Positions 44,309 through 52,046 of a stretch of 64,000 nt of DNA are shown here, one piece after another. Source of the stretch: a virus; the IMG/VR virus record IMGVR_UViG_3300026473_000011, positions 1 through 64,000 of that record. One strand, 5' to 3'. The stretch's first letter is position 1; every line of letters starts with the position of its first letter. Made by a program: the position numbers and the translations under genes. Below the pieces are notes generated by a model. It was not told where the DNA came from. It worked only from the letters and a program-made list of their open reading frames with translations, and did no database searches.

Positions 44309-45250
44309 ATGACATTGAATTTAGCGCAAACCGTACTTAGCTACTTGAAGGCTCGGCCGGATGAGAAGTTGACTGCCCGGCAGATTGCCGAGTGGATTTT
44401 TGCCACGTTCCCAGAGGAATGCCAAGCGAAGAAACAGAGCAGCCAGTTCGTGACCACTGACGCTGAGCTGGTGCAACAGCTGGTCGCAGAAATTAGCTCG
44501 CAGCGTCCGCGTTTGCAAAGACGACACCCAGAGTTGAAGACGACCGAGGGTCGACCGCGCAAATACTATTACTCGGAAAAATCTGACATTGCCGAAGTCG
44601 CGGCGGCTGAGAGCGTAATTGCAGCCTCAACGGCTGAGAGTGGTGATGTCAAGCTCGGTGAACATTCCTTGTACCCCTTACTATCGTCATACATGTGGGA
44701 AGAGTTCGGTATCTATTCGAAGCGCATCGACGAAAAGCGATCGTCGAATAAAAGAGGGCCCAATGGCAACCGTTGGCTCTACCCGGACGTGGTCGGAATG
44801 GAAGATTTGGGCGCTGATTGGCATCAAGAGGTCCGAGATTGCGTGAATCAATATTCCGATAAGCGCACCAAGCTGTGGTCGTTCGAGGCCAAGCTGTTGA
44901 TTAACCGATCGAATGTTCGCGAATGCTTCTTTCAGGCTGTTTCCAACTCGTCATGGGCCAATTTCGGCTATCTTGTCGCAGCGGAAATTGAAGGCCAGGA
45001 CACGCTCAAAGAATTGCGAATGCTGTTCGCAGCGCATGGTATCGGCCTGATCAAATTAGATGCTGACAACCCGACTGAAAGTCAGGTGCTGATTCCAGCC
45101 CGTGAAAAGGACGAGATCGATTGGGACATGGCCAACCGCCTGGCAACAGAAAATCGGGATTTTCTGAAATACGTGACGCTGGTAAAACAGTTCTACCAGA
45201 CCGGTGAGGCGCGCCCGGCGGATTGGGACGTTCCGGAAATGAAGGACTGA
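44309..45250 (+). CDS. HrgA-like protein (COG2958)
   Basis: This 313-aa protein starts with a HARE-HTH-like region (LSYLKARPDEKLTARQIAEW; RRHPELKTTEGRPRKYYYS). A C-terminal domain with LWSFEAKLLINRSNVRECFFQ then NFGYLVAAEI follows, probably a nuclease-fold unit. COG2958/HrgA proteins are often found with restriction genes. AAGGGG precedes the ATG, and it lies 22 bp after hsdR in the same operon. The activity is not established. Confidence 0.7.
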   Translation: MTLNLAQTVLSYLKARPDEKLTARQIAEWIFATFPEECQAKKQSSQFVTTDAELVQQLVAEISSQRPRLQRRHPELKTTEGRPRKYYYSEKSDIAEVAAAESVIAASTAESGDVKLGEHSLYPLLSSYMWEEFGIYSKRIDEKRSSNKRGPNGNRWLYPDVVGMEDLGADWHQEVRDCVNQYSDKRTKLWSFEAKLLINRSNVRECFFQAVSNSSWANFGYLVAAEIEGQDTLKELRMLFAAHGIGLIKLDADNPTESQVLIPAREKDEIDWDMANRLATENRDFLKYVTLVKQFYQTGEARPADWDVPEMKD

Positions 45251-45254
45251 CGGA

Positions 45255-45545
45255 CTATTCCAAATGGCCGATTACGTCGAGACGTTGGTCACCGCGCTGA
45301 AATACGCCGAACCATGCATCGCGCGAGTCAGCATGCACGCGACCAAGCAACAACGCGAATCCCTCGCTGTCGCACCCCTTCGAGGTGGCAAAGTCGGTTG
45401 TATCGAATTTAGCTTCGCGCACCTGCGTCGTGGCCACAGACTTCATGGCCGATTCGAATAAGTTGAGCAATTTTTCTTTCAGATCGACATCGATGTTGCG
45501 AGCGATGACGTCGTCGATGATGGCACTCTTGAATCTGTAGCTCAT
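45255..45545 (-). CDS. Small hypothetical protein at the prophage boundary
   Basis: The 96-aa product starts MSYRFKSAIIDDVIARNID with AAGGAGT before the ATG at 45545. The N-terminal half is a helical unit; the C-terminal part (RVHADSRDAWFGVFQRGDQ) is less regular and may be frameshifted. It is convergent with the HrgA-like gene and close to the lysis end of the right-hand prophage. Confidence 0.45.
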   Translation of the reverse strand: MSYRFKSAIIDDVIARNIDVDLKEKLLNLFESAMKSVATTQVREAKFDTTDFATSKGCDSEGFALLLGRVHADSRDAWFGVFQRGDQRLDVIGHLE

Positions 45546-45656
45546 TTCATACTCCTTTAATCGTGCTGACATGAACGCTCTTTTGCACGCCAACACCAAG
45601 TTCTTCAGAAGACTCTAGGATCAGGTGTTGCTTCGTCGCCAATAGTTCTCCGTAAT

Positions 45657-46154
45657 TTATTGAAGAGTTTTTGACTCGCGCTCATACCACCGCTGAATTT
45701 CAATGAGCATCAACGTAGTCTGCGCAGCATCCCTGCTCAGTTGCTCGCAGCTCACTTCTCCCGCATCTCCTGAGGGAGCAGGTAGAGGGTCGGAGCGGGC
45801 TGGAGCAACTCCGGCGGGAGCTTCGGGAACGGCGGACAGATCCCTGCCACCGGATGAGGGGATGTTGCACACCCCGCCAGCGCGACTGTCAGGCTGGCGA
45901 TCAGCCAGCAGCTTTGACCTTTTTGTGTATTCATTTGAGATTTCCTGCGTGATTTGAGATTGGGTCAGCCGCACATCGGCTACGTGCTGCTCTTGCATGG
46001 CCTGGGCCTGCGCGATCTTTTGCTTCTCGGCATCCCAAGCTTTCTGGACACGGGACTCCCCCATCTGCACTCCGCACAACAACGCCATGAGCAGCAGGAG
46101 TGCTTCCAGGATGTGCGACCAGTTGGCCAGCAAGAATCGGGGGAGCCAGTTCAT
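45657..46154 (-). CDS. i-spanin Rz
   Basis: This 165-aa protein has an N-terminal membrane anchor (WSHILEALLLLMALLCGV) and a helical periplasmic part (QKIAQAQAMQEQHVADVRL). It ends in an acidic/Cys segment and lies downstream of the endolysin. Rz with Rz1 joins inner and outer membrane for the last lysis step. Rz1 is encoded inside it in another frame. The start at 46154 overlaps the endolysin stop. Confidence 0.85.
   Translation of the reverse strand: MNWLPRFLLANWSHILEALLLLMALLCGVQMGESRVQKAWDAEKQKIAQAQAMQEQHVADVRLTQSQITQEISNEYTKRSKLLADRQPDSRAGGVCNIPSSGGRDLSAVPEAPAGVAPARSDPLPAPSGDAGEVSCEQLSRDAAQTTLMLIEIQRWYERESKTLQ
45752..45934 (-). CDS. o-spanin Rz1 (embedded in Rz)
   Basis: A 60-aa lipoprotein has a signal LIASLTVALAGC with the lipobox Cys22 and a Pro-rich tail (CPPFPKLPPELLQPAP). 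It lies wholly within the Rz gene in another frame, the classical Rz/Rz1 arrangement. Confidence 0.85.
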   Translation of the reverse strand: MNTQKGQSCWLIASLTVALAGCATSPHPVAGICPPFPKLPPELLQPAPTLYLLPQEMREK

Positions 46155-46615
46155 GCAGTGCCTCCGTCCAAGTCCAGCAGGTTGTGCTGCTTGATCAGGC
46201 CAACGACCTTGTCCGCATATGCGGGGTCGGTCGCATAACCCGCCTGCGCCAGTGCCTTGGCAAAACCCTGGGCCGTGGTGCAAGCAAAGCAGGCCTTGTA
46301 GCGGGGGTTGCGCTTGAGGAACGCGGCGTGGTCATCGATGCTGGCCTGCCAGCTTGGGTACTTGCGCCAGAGAGCTGGCACCACCACCCACTGCCCTTTG
46401 ATGAACTCCTTGGTATTCAGGGTCAGGGTCTGGCCGCGCCAGAGGCTGTCCGCTTTGATCCCAAAGAGGTTGTTGCCATTCTTAGCCAATCCAGACTCCC
46501 CCCAGGCGGACTCAAGGGCGGCCTGTGCGATCGTGATGCTGGCGGGAACACCCGTGGCTTTGGCTGACGCGATGGCGGCCGTGGTGAGCCGCATGATGAA
46601 TTCACTGGGATTCAC
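46151..46615 (-). CDS. Endolysin, glucosaminidase (GH73/FlgJ-like)
   Basis: This 154-aa protein has PASITIAQAALESAWGESGL, NNLFGIKA, and then KYPSWQASIDDHAAFL, the FlgJ/GH73 glucosaminidase pattern with a catalytic Glu. It cuts the peptidoglycan at lysis. There is no signal peptide, so it depends on the holin. It overlaps the holin stop and the Rz start. Confidence 0.9.
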   Translation of the reverse strand: MNPSEFIMRLTTAAIASAKATGVPASITIAQAALESAWGESGLAKNGNNLFGIKADSLWRGQTLTLNTKEFIKGQWVVVPALWRKYPSWQASIDDHAAFLKRNPRYKACFACTTAQGFAKALAQAGYATDPAYADKVVGLIKQHNLLDLDGGTA

Positions 46616-46995
46616 AGCATCTCCTTCACGTCCTTGGCCACCTCGTCAATGGAGTCGTCGCGGCGCTTGTCAATGAAGGCAAAAGTCCAACGCACCATAG
46701 CCCACCCAGGCAGGCCACAGGCAAAGATCAACCCACCCAGGGCGCACAGCCCCATGGTTGAGAAGGCCCAGTGGTGCAGTCCGAAATGCTCGACGGTAAT
46801 GGCGCCGCCACCAATGCTGGACACCACGGTACTGATCAGGCCCACGGCCCACTCCCGTTTGTTGCGTGGCGGGGTCATCAGCATGACCACCACCGCAGCC
46901 AAGGTGGCTCCACTGGCGGCTGCGGCTGCAGTTCCACCCAAGGCCTTATAGGCCACCGCTGCTCCGGCGACCCCGCTGCTTGTCGGTTCTGGCAT
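46612..46995 (-). CDS. Phage holin
   Basis: This 127-aa protein has several hydrophobic segments (ALGGTAAAAASGATLAAVVVM; GLISTVVSSIGGGAITV; GLCALGGLIFACGLP) and a charged C-terminus. The ATG at 46995 has GGAG about seven bases upstream. Position before the endolysin supports a holin, which opens the membrane to release it. Confidence 0.75.
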   Translation of the reverse strand: MPEPTSSGVAGAAVAYKALGGTAAAAASGATLAAVVVMLMTPPRNKREWAVGLISTVVSSIGGGAITVEHFGLHHWAFSTMGLCALGGLIFACGLPGWAMVRWTFAFIDKRRDDSIDEVAKDVKEML

Positions 46996-47006
46996 TCGTT
47001 TCTCCA

Positions 47007-47038
47007 AAAGAAAAGCCGCCAGGGCGAACCATGGCGGC
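47007..47038 (-). terminator. Rho-independent terminator after the radical SAM gene
   Basis: On the minus strand GCCGCCA and TGGCGGC form a 7-bp stem around a 10-base loop, followed by TTTTCTTTT. It lies between the radical SAM gene (stop 47076) and the holin ATG (46995), so it would reduce read-through from the tail-fibre operon into the lysis genes. Confidence 0.75.
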
Positions 47039-47075
47039 AAAGAACAAGAAATTGATATGGATTGGTGAGTCAGGC

Positions 47076-48497
47076 CTATGCGGCAACGACTTCAATCGGA
47101 AACGTTTTTCGTTTGTGCAACGTCGGGACAACTGTCTCCATGTCACCCCCCGTTTCTACGAAATCCAGACTGATGACCTCCAAACCGGGATGCCTGCTTC
47201 CTCGGATGGCATCTGCCTCAATTCGCGTCAGGATCAGGCCCTGGGTCTGGTAATACAGCGCAGCAGCCATGACCGCCAGGTTGTGCGAGAACGAGTTGTC
47301 ACAAGCGTGGCTCCAATAGTCGCCCTCAAGGAACAGACAGGCACCCTTGCACAACTGCACCACAGGGCAGCTTGGACATTCATGGCGCGTGCTGAAGTGG
47401 TAGGCCGTGTTGAGTGCAATGTCGTCAAACAGTTCAACATGCCCGATCCTGTGCTTCGTCGAGGCACTCATGTTCTGGCATGTCATGACATTGCCCTTCA
47501 TGTCCACCGCGATCGAATCATCCCGGTCCATACCGCATTTCTGGCCCAGGGAAGCCAGCGGTCTGGACTGGGCTTGCGCGCGCATGAATTCATCGACCTT
47601 GTCGCGCATCGTCCCCACAGCCATGCCCGAGCCGGTCACCAGCTCCCAGAACATCTGGTGGCGATAACGGTCGTGATCTGCCCCTTCCAGAGACAGCGAC
47701 ATGCCCCCCTGGTCATAAGGCAGCATCACCTCTTCGGTGGCCAGCACAATGGCCTGAACTGGCAGGTCAAGCTTTTCAGCGAAGAAATGCCGAACGGCCT
47801 TGAGGGACTGGTTGTGCCGGTGCAGCACTGTGTTGAAGCTCATCCGGTCCAGTGGCATTCGCCGGGACACCCAGCGCTTGATTTGGGCCAGCTTCTCGGG
47901 GTCTTCCAGCGGATCTGGCCCTCGGAAGGACTGCGCAGGGCCGTCATGTGACAGGCCGATCCCGATGTCCAGCGCCTCCACCCAGGCCAGCTTTTCATCA
48001 TCAAAGAGCGAGCCGTTGGTCACGATGGACAACTGCGCATTGGGGTAACGCACCTTGACGGCTTCACCCAGTGGCTTGAGCAGCTTCCAGTACACAAAGG
48101 GCTCGCCACCCCAGAACTCAATCTTTACATCTGCGCCCTGCCCGTCCGTGCCTCCGGCAAACCAGCCTTCAAGCTGCTGCATGAATGGAGCGACATCTTC
48201 AGGGTGACCGTCGATGTCATGGGGTTGGTGGGCCTGAGAGCAGTACTGACAGGTGTAGTTGCACTTGAGGCCCAGCTGCAGTTTCAGGTGCCGGATGGCT
48301 CTCGATTTCCCTGTAGGATTGCTCGGGTGATGTACATGCCAGAACGGCTGCCATTGCATGTCCTGCTGCTTGGGGAACGCCTGCGGGAGGGGCAAAGCCT
48401 CCCCACTGTTTTTCCACACCAAGCTGGAATAGTTGGGATCGTAGAGAGCTTGCCGTTCAAAGCCATTGCGCCCATTGAGAGTGAGCGTGAATGTCAT
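47076..48497 (-). CDS. Radical SAM/SPASM enzyme (phage-encoded)
   Basis: The 473-aa protein has CNYTCQYC (C79, C83, C86; CxxxCxxC), the radical SAM cluster loop, and FWGGEP. Its SPASM domain is complete: a Cys then GNVMTC, then CPSCPVVQLCKGAC (CX2CX5CX3C) and a final HAC. SPASM enzymes of this class modify ribosomally made peptides, often making thioethers or C-C bonds, or act as sulfatase maturases. It sits last in the tail-fibre operon, where the substrate is probably the Asn-Cys-rich tail. It overlaps the 69-aa gene. Confidence 0.88.
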   Translation of the reverse strand: MTFTLTLNGRNGFERQALYDPNYSSLVWKNSGEALPLPQAFPKQQDMQWQPFWHVHHPSNPTGKSRAIRHLKLQLGLKCNYTCQYCSQAHQPHDIDGHPEDVAPFMQQLEGWFAGGTDGQGADVKIEFWGGEPFVYWKLLKPLGEAVKVRYPNAQLSIVTNGSLFDDEKLAWVEALDIGIGLSHDGPAQSFRGPDPLEDPEKLAQIKRWVSRRMPLDRMSFNTVLHRHNQSLKAVRHFFAEKLDLPVQAIVLATEEVMLPYDQGGMSLSLEGADHDRYRHQMFWELVTGSGMAVGTMRDKVDEFMRAQAQSRPLASLGQKCGMDRDDSIAVDMKGNVMTCQNMSASTKHRIGHVELFDDIALNTAYHFSTRHECPSCPVVQLCKGACLFLEGDYWSHACDNSFSHNLAVMAAALYYQTQGLILTRIEADAIRGSRHPGLEVISLDFVETGGDMETVVPTLHKRKTFPIEVVAA

Positions 48498-48703
48498 GGC
48501 GTGGGCTCCTCAAACGCGATGGGATAGGCCTCACGGCAGACCTGGGACGGGTCAACGCCGGGCATCGTTGCCAGATTGAATGTGTGACGACCTGAGGCTT
48601 TCCCCTCAGAATTAGTGACCAATACGGTCATCACCAGGCTCGACGCATCGACCTGTACGACCTTGACCTCGTAGCCCGGTCGGGTTTGAAGATTGAGATT
48701 CAT
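48494..48703 (-). CDS. Small protein of the tail-maturation operon (69 aa)
   Basis: The product MNLNLQTRPGYEVKVV... has a mixed alpha/beta composition with one Cys (DPSQVCREAYP) and no recognised domain. It overlaps both neighbours by four bases (ATGA), which places it firmly in the operon. It could be a peptide-recognition adaptor for the radical SAM enzyme, but shows no PqqD-like motif. I leave the function open. Confidence 0.6.
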   Translation of the reverse strand: MNLNLQTRPGYEVKVVQVDASSLVMTVLVTNSEGKASGRHTFNLATMPGVDPSQVCREAYPIAFEEPTP

Positions 48704-49413
48704 TGATTTGACTCCATGGGATGGACTTGGGCGTGCGCCCGGATCTGTTCGGCTGACCAGGTTTGGTCACCGCCAGAGTCGTCACGGTGGGTGAAGCGGA
48801 CATTGGTAACGATGGCGACCTTGTCGCTTGCGGGATCGAACAGCGGAAACGTGGAATGCTCCAGATAACCCGGAAAAATGAACAACGCCCCTGGAAGGGG
48901 CGTCTGTGCGAAGAGCTTGTTTTCGTGCCGGAGCATCCAGTTGGCCTGCACTGGTCTGGGGTCGTGAAAACACAGGGCGCCAGGCATTCCGACTTCATTG
49001 CGTCCCTCTGTTGGACCTAGATGAACCCGGGGGTAATAAGTGGCCACCAATTGGTTGCCGACATGTCGGTGCGGGATGGCCCACTTTCCCAAACCGCGCT
49101 GGCGGTTCACGAAGGTGTTGTAGGTCATGGCCAGATCAGAAGGCTCTAGCGAGGGATACGCTTGCCGTACATAGCTGGCGACTCTGTCCTCGATGCAGGC
49201 CAGCAATCGCAGTAGTTCTGCACTGGGCTGCTCGCGCATCATCGACACCGTGTCAGCACGATGTGAAAGCTTCGCAGCGTTCTGGGTGTGGCGCTCGTAA
49301 AAACGCTCGGCTTGCTGCGTCAACGACTCGCGCACATCCTCAAGCTCATCAAGCTGATCGATCAGAACGTGGCTGGGCCACAGGCTCAGCAACCGGGGTG
49401 AAGGGGGTGTCAT
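48700..49413 (-). CDS. 2OG-Fe(II) oxygenase
   Basis: This 237-aa protein has IPHRHVGN (H115 and H117), GALFIFPGYLEHSTFP (H186) and a later KVAIVTNVRF. This is the arrangement of the 2OG-FeII_Oxy_5 group, where two iron ligands, a distal His and a basic residue hold iron and 2-oxoglutarate. Such enzymes hydroxylate residues or nucleic acids. It overlaps both neighbours (ATGA) and lies between the Asp/Asn hydroxylase-like gene and the 69-aa gene, so a post-translational role on the tail protein is plausible. Confidence 0.75.
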   Translation of the reverse strand: MTPPSPRLLSLWPSHVLIDQLDELEDVRESLTQQAERFYERHTQNAAKLSHRADTVSMMREQPSAELLRLLACIEDRVASYVRQAYPSLEPSDLAMTYNTFVNRQRGLGKWAIPHRHVGNQLVATYYPRVHLGPTEGRNEVGMPGALCFHDPRPVQANWMLRHENKLFAQTPLPGALFIFPGYLEHSTFPLFDPASDKVAIVTNVRFTHRDDSGGDQTWSAEQIRAHAQVHPMESNQ

Positions 49414-50204
49414 CGTGTCAGATCTCCATCAAGAATCATCTGTACTGGGTGTTTGCGGCCATAGAACCGGTTCGGTCGGTAGGTTCTGCTGGGGTGGTCA
49501 AACTCGATCCAAGGCCAGACACTGAAATGCATGCTGCAGCGGCTTCCCATCCAGGAGTCCCGATTGACCAGCGTGTGTTCGTAACCCGAGCAGTTCATCC
49601 ACAGGCATTCACCGAGGTTGAATTTCAGATCACCTACGCCATCGATGGACAAGGCCACACCGGACGATACCGCCAGACAGATGTCCAGCCGGATCTCCTC
49701 GAAGACCGAGGTATCCCGGTGTGGATGAACCAGGGCCTCATCGCGTGGGTTGGGCGGGACCAGAACCGTCAGACGCCCGGAGCCAACCGTGAGCGTGAAC
49801 TGATCAAGCATTGCTCCGATCTCCAGGTAACACCCGACAGGCGAGCGATGCACAAATGCCAGATGGTCTGCACCGCTAAAGCGGCCTGGGTTTTTACAAA
49901 GATAGGGGTCCATTGCGGTCACGGGCTGCCCCGTATGCGCCAGAGACAGATTGCGGAAATAACCTGGACTGGCCTCACTGACCTGAGTCTCCCAGACCTG
50001 CGAATCGAAGCGATCGAACGCCATAGCAAAAGCTTGCTCTAGCCGACTGGGAACCTCGACGCCAGGCACAGCTCGGATCGCCACGAGCTGGTCCAGCGCA
50101 GAGTCGGATACCGCCGCTACGGCTGATTCAAAGTCTGTCTCTTGCCGCAAGTACGCGGCCACCGTCATGTGATTGGGGATGCTGTCTGCATGTACCTCCC
50201 ACAT
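49410..50204 (-). CDS. Aspartyl/asparaginyl hydroxylase-like protein
   Basis: This product of about 264 aa has VHPHRDTSVFEE (H162-x-D164), NCSGYEHTLVN (H210) and SRCSMHFSV (R222), in the order of the Asp_Arg_Hydrox family (HxD, distal His, Arg). The family hydroxylates Asp or Asn side chains at the beta carbon. With Asn-rich tails encoded upstream, an Asn substrate is a natural guess. TGATG joins it to the gene before it. I start at the ATG at 50204. Confidence 0.72.
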   Translation of the reverse strand: MWEVHADSIPNHMTVAAYLRQETDFESAVAAVSDSALDQLVAIRAVPGVEVPSRLEQAFAMAFDRFDSQVWETQVSEASPGYFRNLSLAHTGQPVTAMDPYLCKNPGRFSGADHLAFVHRSPVGCYLEIGAMLDQFTLTVGSGRLTVLVPPNPRDEALVHPHRDTSVFEEIRLDICLAVSSGVALSIDGVGDLKFNLGECLWMNCSGYEHTLVNRDSWMGSRCSMHFSVWPWIEFDHPSRTYRPNRFYGRKHPVQMILDGDLTR

Positions 50205-51007
50205 CAGCTCACCTCTACCGAGGCACTGACCTTGTGGCTGAAATACTTGAATCCGACCTTGATCAGCCCACGGTCCTGAGCCGACAGGCCAAGGGCCATC
50301 CAATTGAAGTGCGCCTCGCCATCAACGAGGGCCACCTTGGTCTTGGGCAGAAATCCTGCTTCACATTCAAGGTAAAGGACGCCACTGCGTGTCTCAACCG
50401 CAGGCATGCCATTGGTCTCGTAGACCGGCTGGATCAGACGCACGCTACAGGGAACGGTTGCCCCAGCTGCACAAGTGACAGGCACATCCAGTTCGAGGGA
50501 TGGGAGAACTGCGTTGTAGAGCGAGACCCGCGAGCGCACTTCCACGAACTCGGCAAAGCCCTCTGGCGACATAGATTCGGGTGAATAGACAAGTACCGCC
50601 ACTTCCTCAATTGGGCTGTCCTCAAAGGGCACAAAAAACAGCACCGTACGCGGATGCAGCGGTCGCCCCAACAGGAACGGATTCTTGTGCAGGTTTGTCT
50701 GCGGGAACACCGAGTGCAAATGACCCAGATCGTCCCAGCCAAACCGAGCTTCAAGGGCCCAGTTGGTGTGGATGCCCCAGTGCTTGCCTAGGTCGGTGTG
50801 TGACTTGATGGCTTGCGGATCGAAAACAAAGGGGCGTGAGCCATATTCCTTTTCGTGGGTCTCCGGGTGAATTCGCCACGGTGTCACGGTGATCGTCTGA
50901 GCCTGCACATCGCGCTCGACACGGTAACTCACCGGAAAAGCGCCAAACGATTCGGCCGGCGACGGGATATTGAACAGCCGTCCGCCAACGGTGCTGCTGT
51001 CAGTCAT
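50204..51007 (-). CDS. Unknown 267-aa protein after the tail fibre
   Basis: The start MTDSSTVGGRLFNIPSP at 51007 has AAAGGA upstream; the frame stays open further upstream through the antisense of the repeats. The family is not recognised. It is beta-rich (VLFFVPFEDSPIEEVAVLVY; GVLYLECEAGFLPKTKVALV). It could be a tail-fibre chaperone, a second tip protein or the recognition partner for the maturation enzymes. It begins 12 bp after the tail-fibre stop. Confidence 0.6.
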   Translation of the reverse strand: MTDSSTVGGRLFNIPSPAESFGAFPVSYRVERDVQAQTITVTPWRIHPETHEKEYGSRPFVFDPQAIKSHTDLGKHWGIHTNWALEARFGWDDLGHLHSVFPQTNLHKNPFLLGRPLHPRTVLFFVPFEDSPIEEVAVLVYSPESMSPEGFAEFVEVRSRVSLYNAVLPSLELDVPVTCAAGATVPCSVRLIQPVYETNGMPAVETRSGVLYLECEAGFLPKTKVALVDGEAHFNWMALGLSAQDRGLIKVGFKYFSHKVSASVEVS

Positions 51008-51018
51008 GGTGATTCCTT

Positions 51019-52035
51019 TCAGCAGTCCGTGCTGCAGTTGCAATTGCAGTTGCAGTTGCAATTGGTGCGGCAATTGAAGGCTGTGTTGCCGCAATTGCAG
51101 TTGGTGTAGCTTCCACAGTTGCAGTTGCAATTGCAGGCTCGATACCAACGGTGGTACTCGCCGCCACCGATCTCGTCTTGAGCCAGGTAATAACCGTCGT
51201 AGTTCCACGCAATGGATGGGACGGCGTTGTAGGCGTAGGTCGTCCCTCCGACACCGTCGTACTGACCTGAATTCGCACAGTAGTTGAATCCCAGACCCCA
51301 GGTCCACCAGCTGGTATTGGAGGGCTTGAAATAAGCATTGCCTGCGCAATTTCCCGTGGGCAGGATGCCGTTGCAATTGCCTGTCAGGTCGTCGTAGTAC
51401 TGGTTGCTACGTCCCATCTCGCCAATGTCCTGGCCATCGTTCAGTCGATATCCAGTGTTACGTGCGTTGTCTGCAGCACCGGACTGCGATGAATAGATCA
51501 CAGCACCATTGGCCATGTACAGCGAGCCGGTCATCGTGTCGCCCGCCTTGGCCAGACGACTCGTGAGGTCAATGGGTACGGTGGCATTGCCAGTGGCATC
51601 CGGTGCGTTGCCATTGACTGAGCGCACGAAGGCCGTGGAGTCATAGCCATCGAGCTTGTCGGCGTCTGCCGCCTTGGCGGTGATTCCTAGGTATGCGGCA
51701 TTGTGGTTGTGGCCCAACGAGGCATAAGCCGCATCATGGTTGTGCCCGGCCAATGCAAAGCCGGTCGAGTCGATGCCATCGAGCAAATCTGCATTGGCCA
51801 CCTTGCCCACCGTGGCCGACAGGTCGATGACCATCTTCCAGGAGGCCGGGCTCACCACCGTGAGGATGTAGAGCTTTTGCTCATCGGTCCTGAAGCATGG
51901 CATGCCCAGCTGCAAGTTCACAGTCGGGAATGCCGTTCCACTGCAGAGTGACAAGGCAGTCTTGTCGTTATTCAGGATCTGCGAGAGCGAATCCGAGAGC
52001 GTCGTCGAGGATGGGATTTCGGTGTAGTTCTGCAT
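51019..52035 (-). CDS. Tail fibre protein with (Asn-Cys)-rich C-terminus
   Basis: This 338-aa protein has an N-terminal attachment part. A mid region follows with HNHDAAY-type HxH repeats (GHNHDAAYASLGHNHNAAY) like those of iron-binding long tail fibres, then a Gly/Asn-rich domain. The last 40 residues contain CNCNCNC, TNCNC and TNCNCNCNCNC, 13 Cys in all. Alternating Asn-Cys is unlike any globular domain I know. It begins the operon that ends with the radical SAM enzyme, and is probably the substrate. Metal binding by Cys is another possibility. Confidence 0.85.
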   Translation of the reverse strand: MQNYTEIPSSTTLSDSLSQILNNDKTALSLCSGTAFPTVNLQLGMPCFRTDEQKLYILTVVSPASWKMVIDLSATVGKVANADLLDGIDSTGFALAGHNHDAAYASLGHNHNAAYLGITAKAADADKLDGYDSTAFVRSVNGNAPDATGNATVPIDLTSRLAKAGDTMTGSLYMANGAVIYSSQSGAADNARNTGYRLNDGQDIGEMGRSNQYYDDLTGNCNGILPTGNCAGNAYFKPSNTSWWTWGLGFNYCANSGQYDGVGGTTYAYNAVPSIAWNYDGYYLAQDEIGGGEYHRWYRACNCNCNCGSYTNCNCGNTAFNCRTNCNCNCNCNCSTDC

Positions 52036-52046
52036 TTGGTTTCTCT

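Noticed and set aside
51019-51140. Metallothionein-like gene on its own
   Set aside because: The Asn-Cys region is in frame with the tail fibre and has no separate start or ribosome site.
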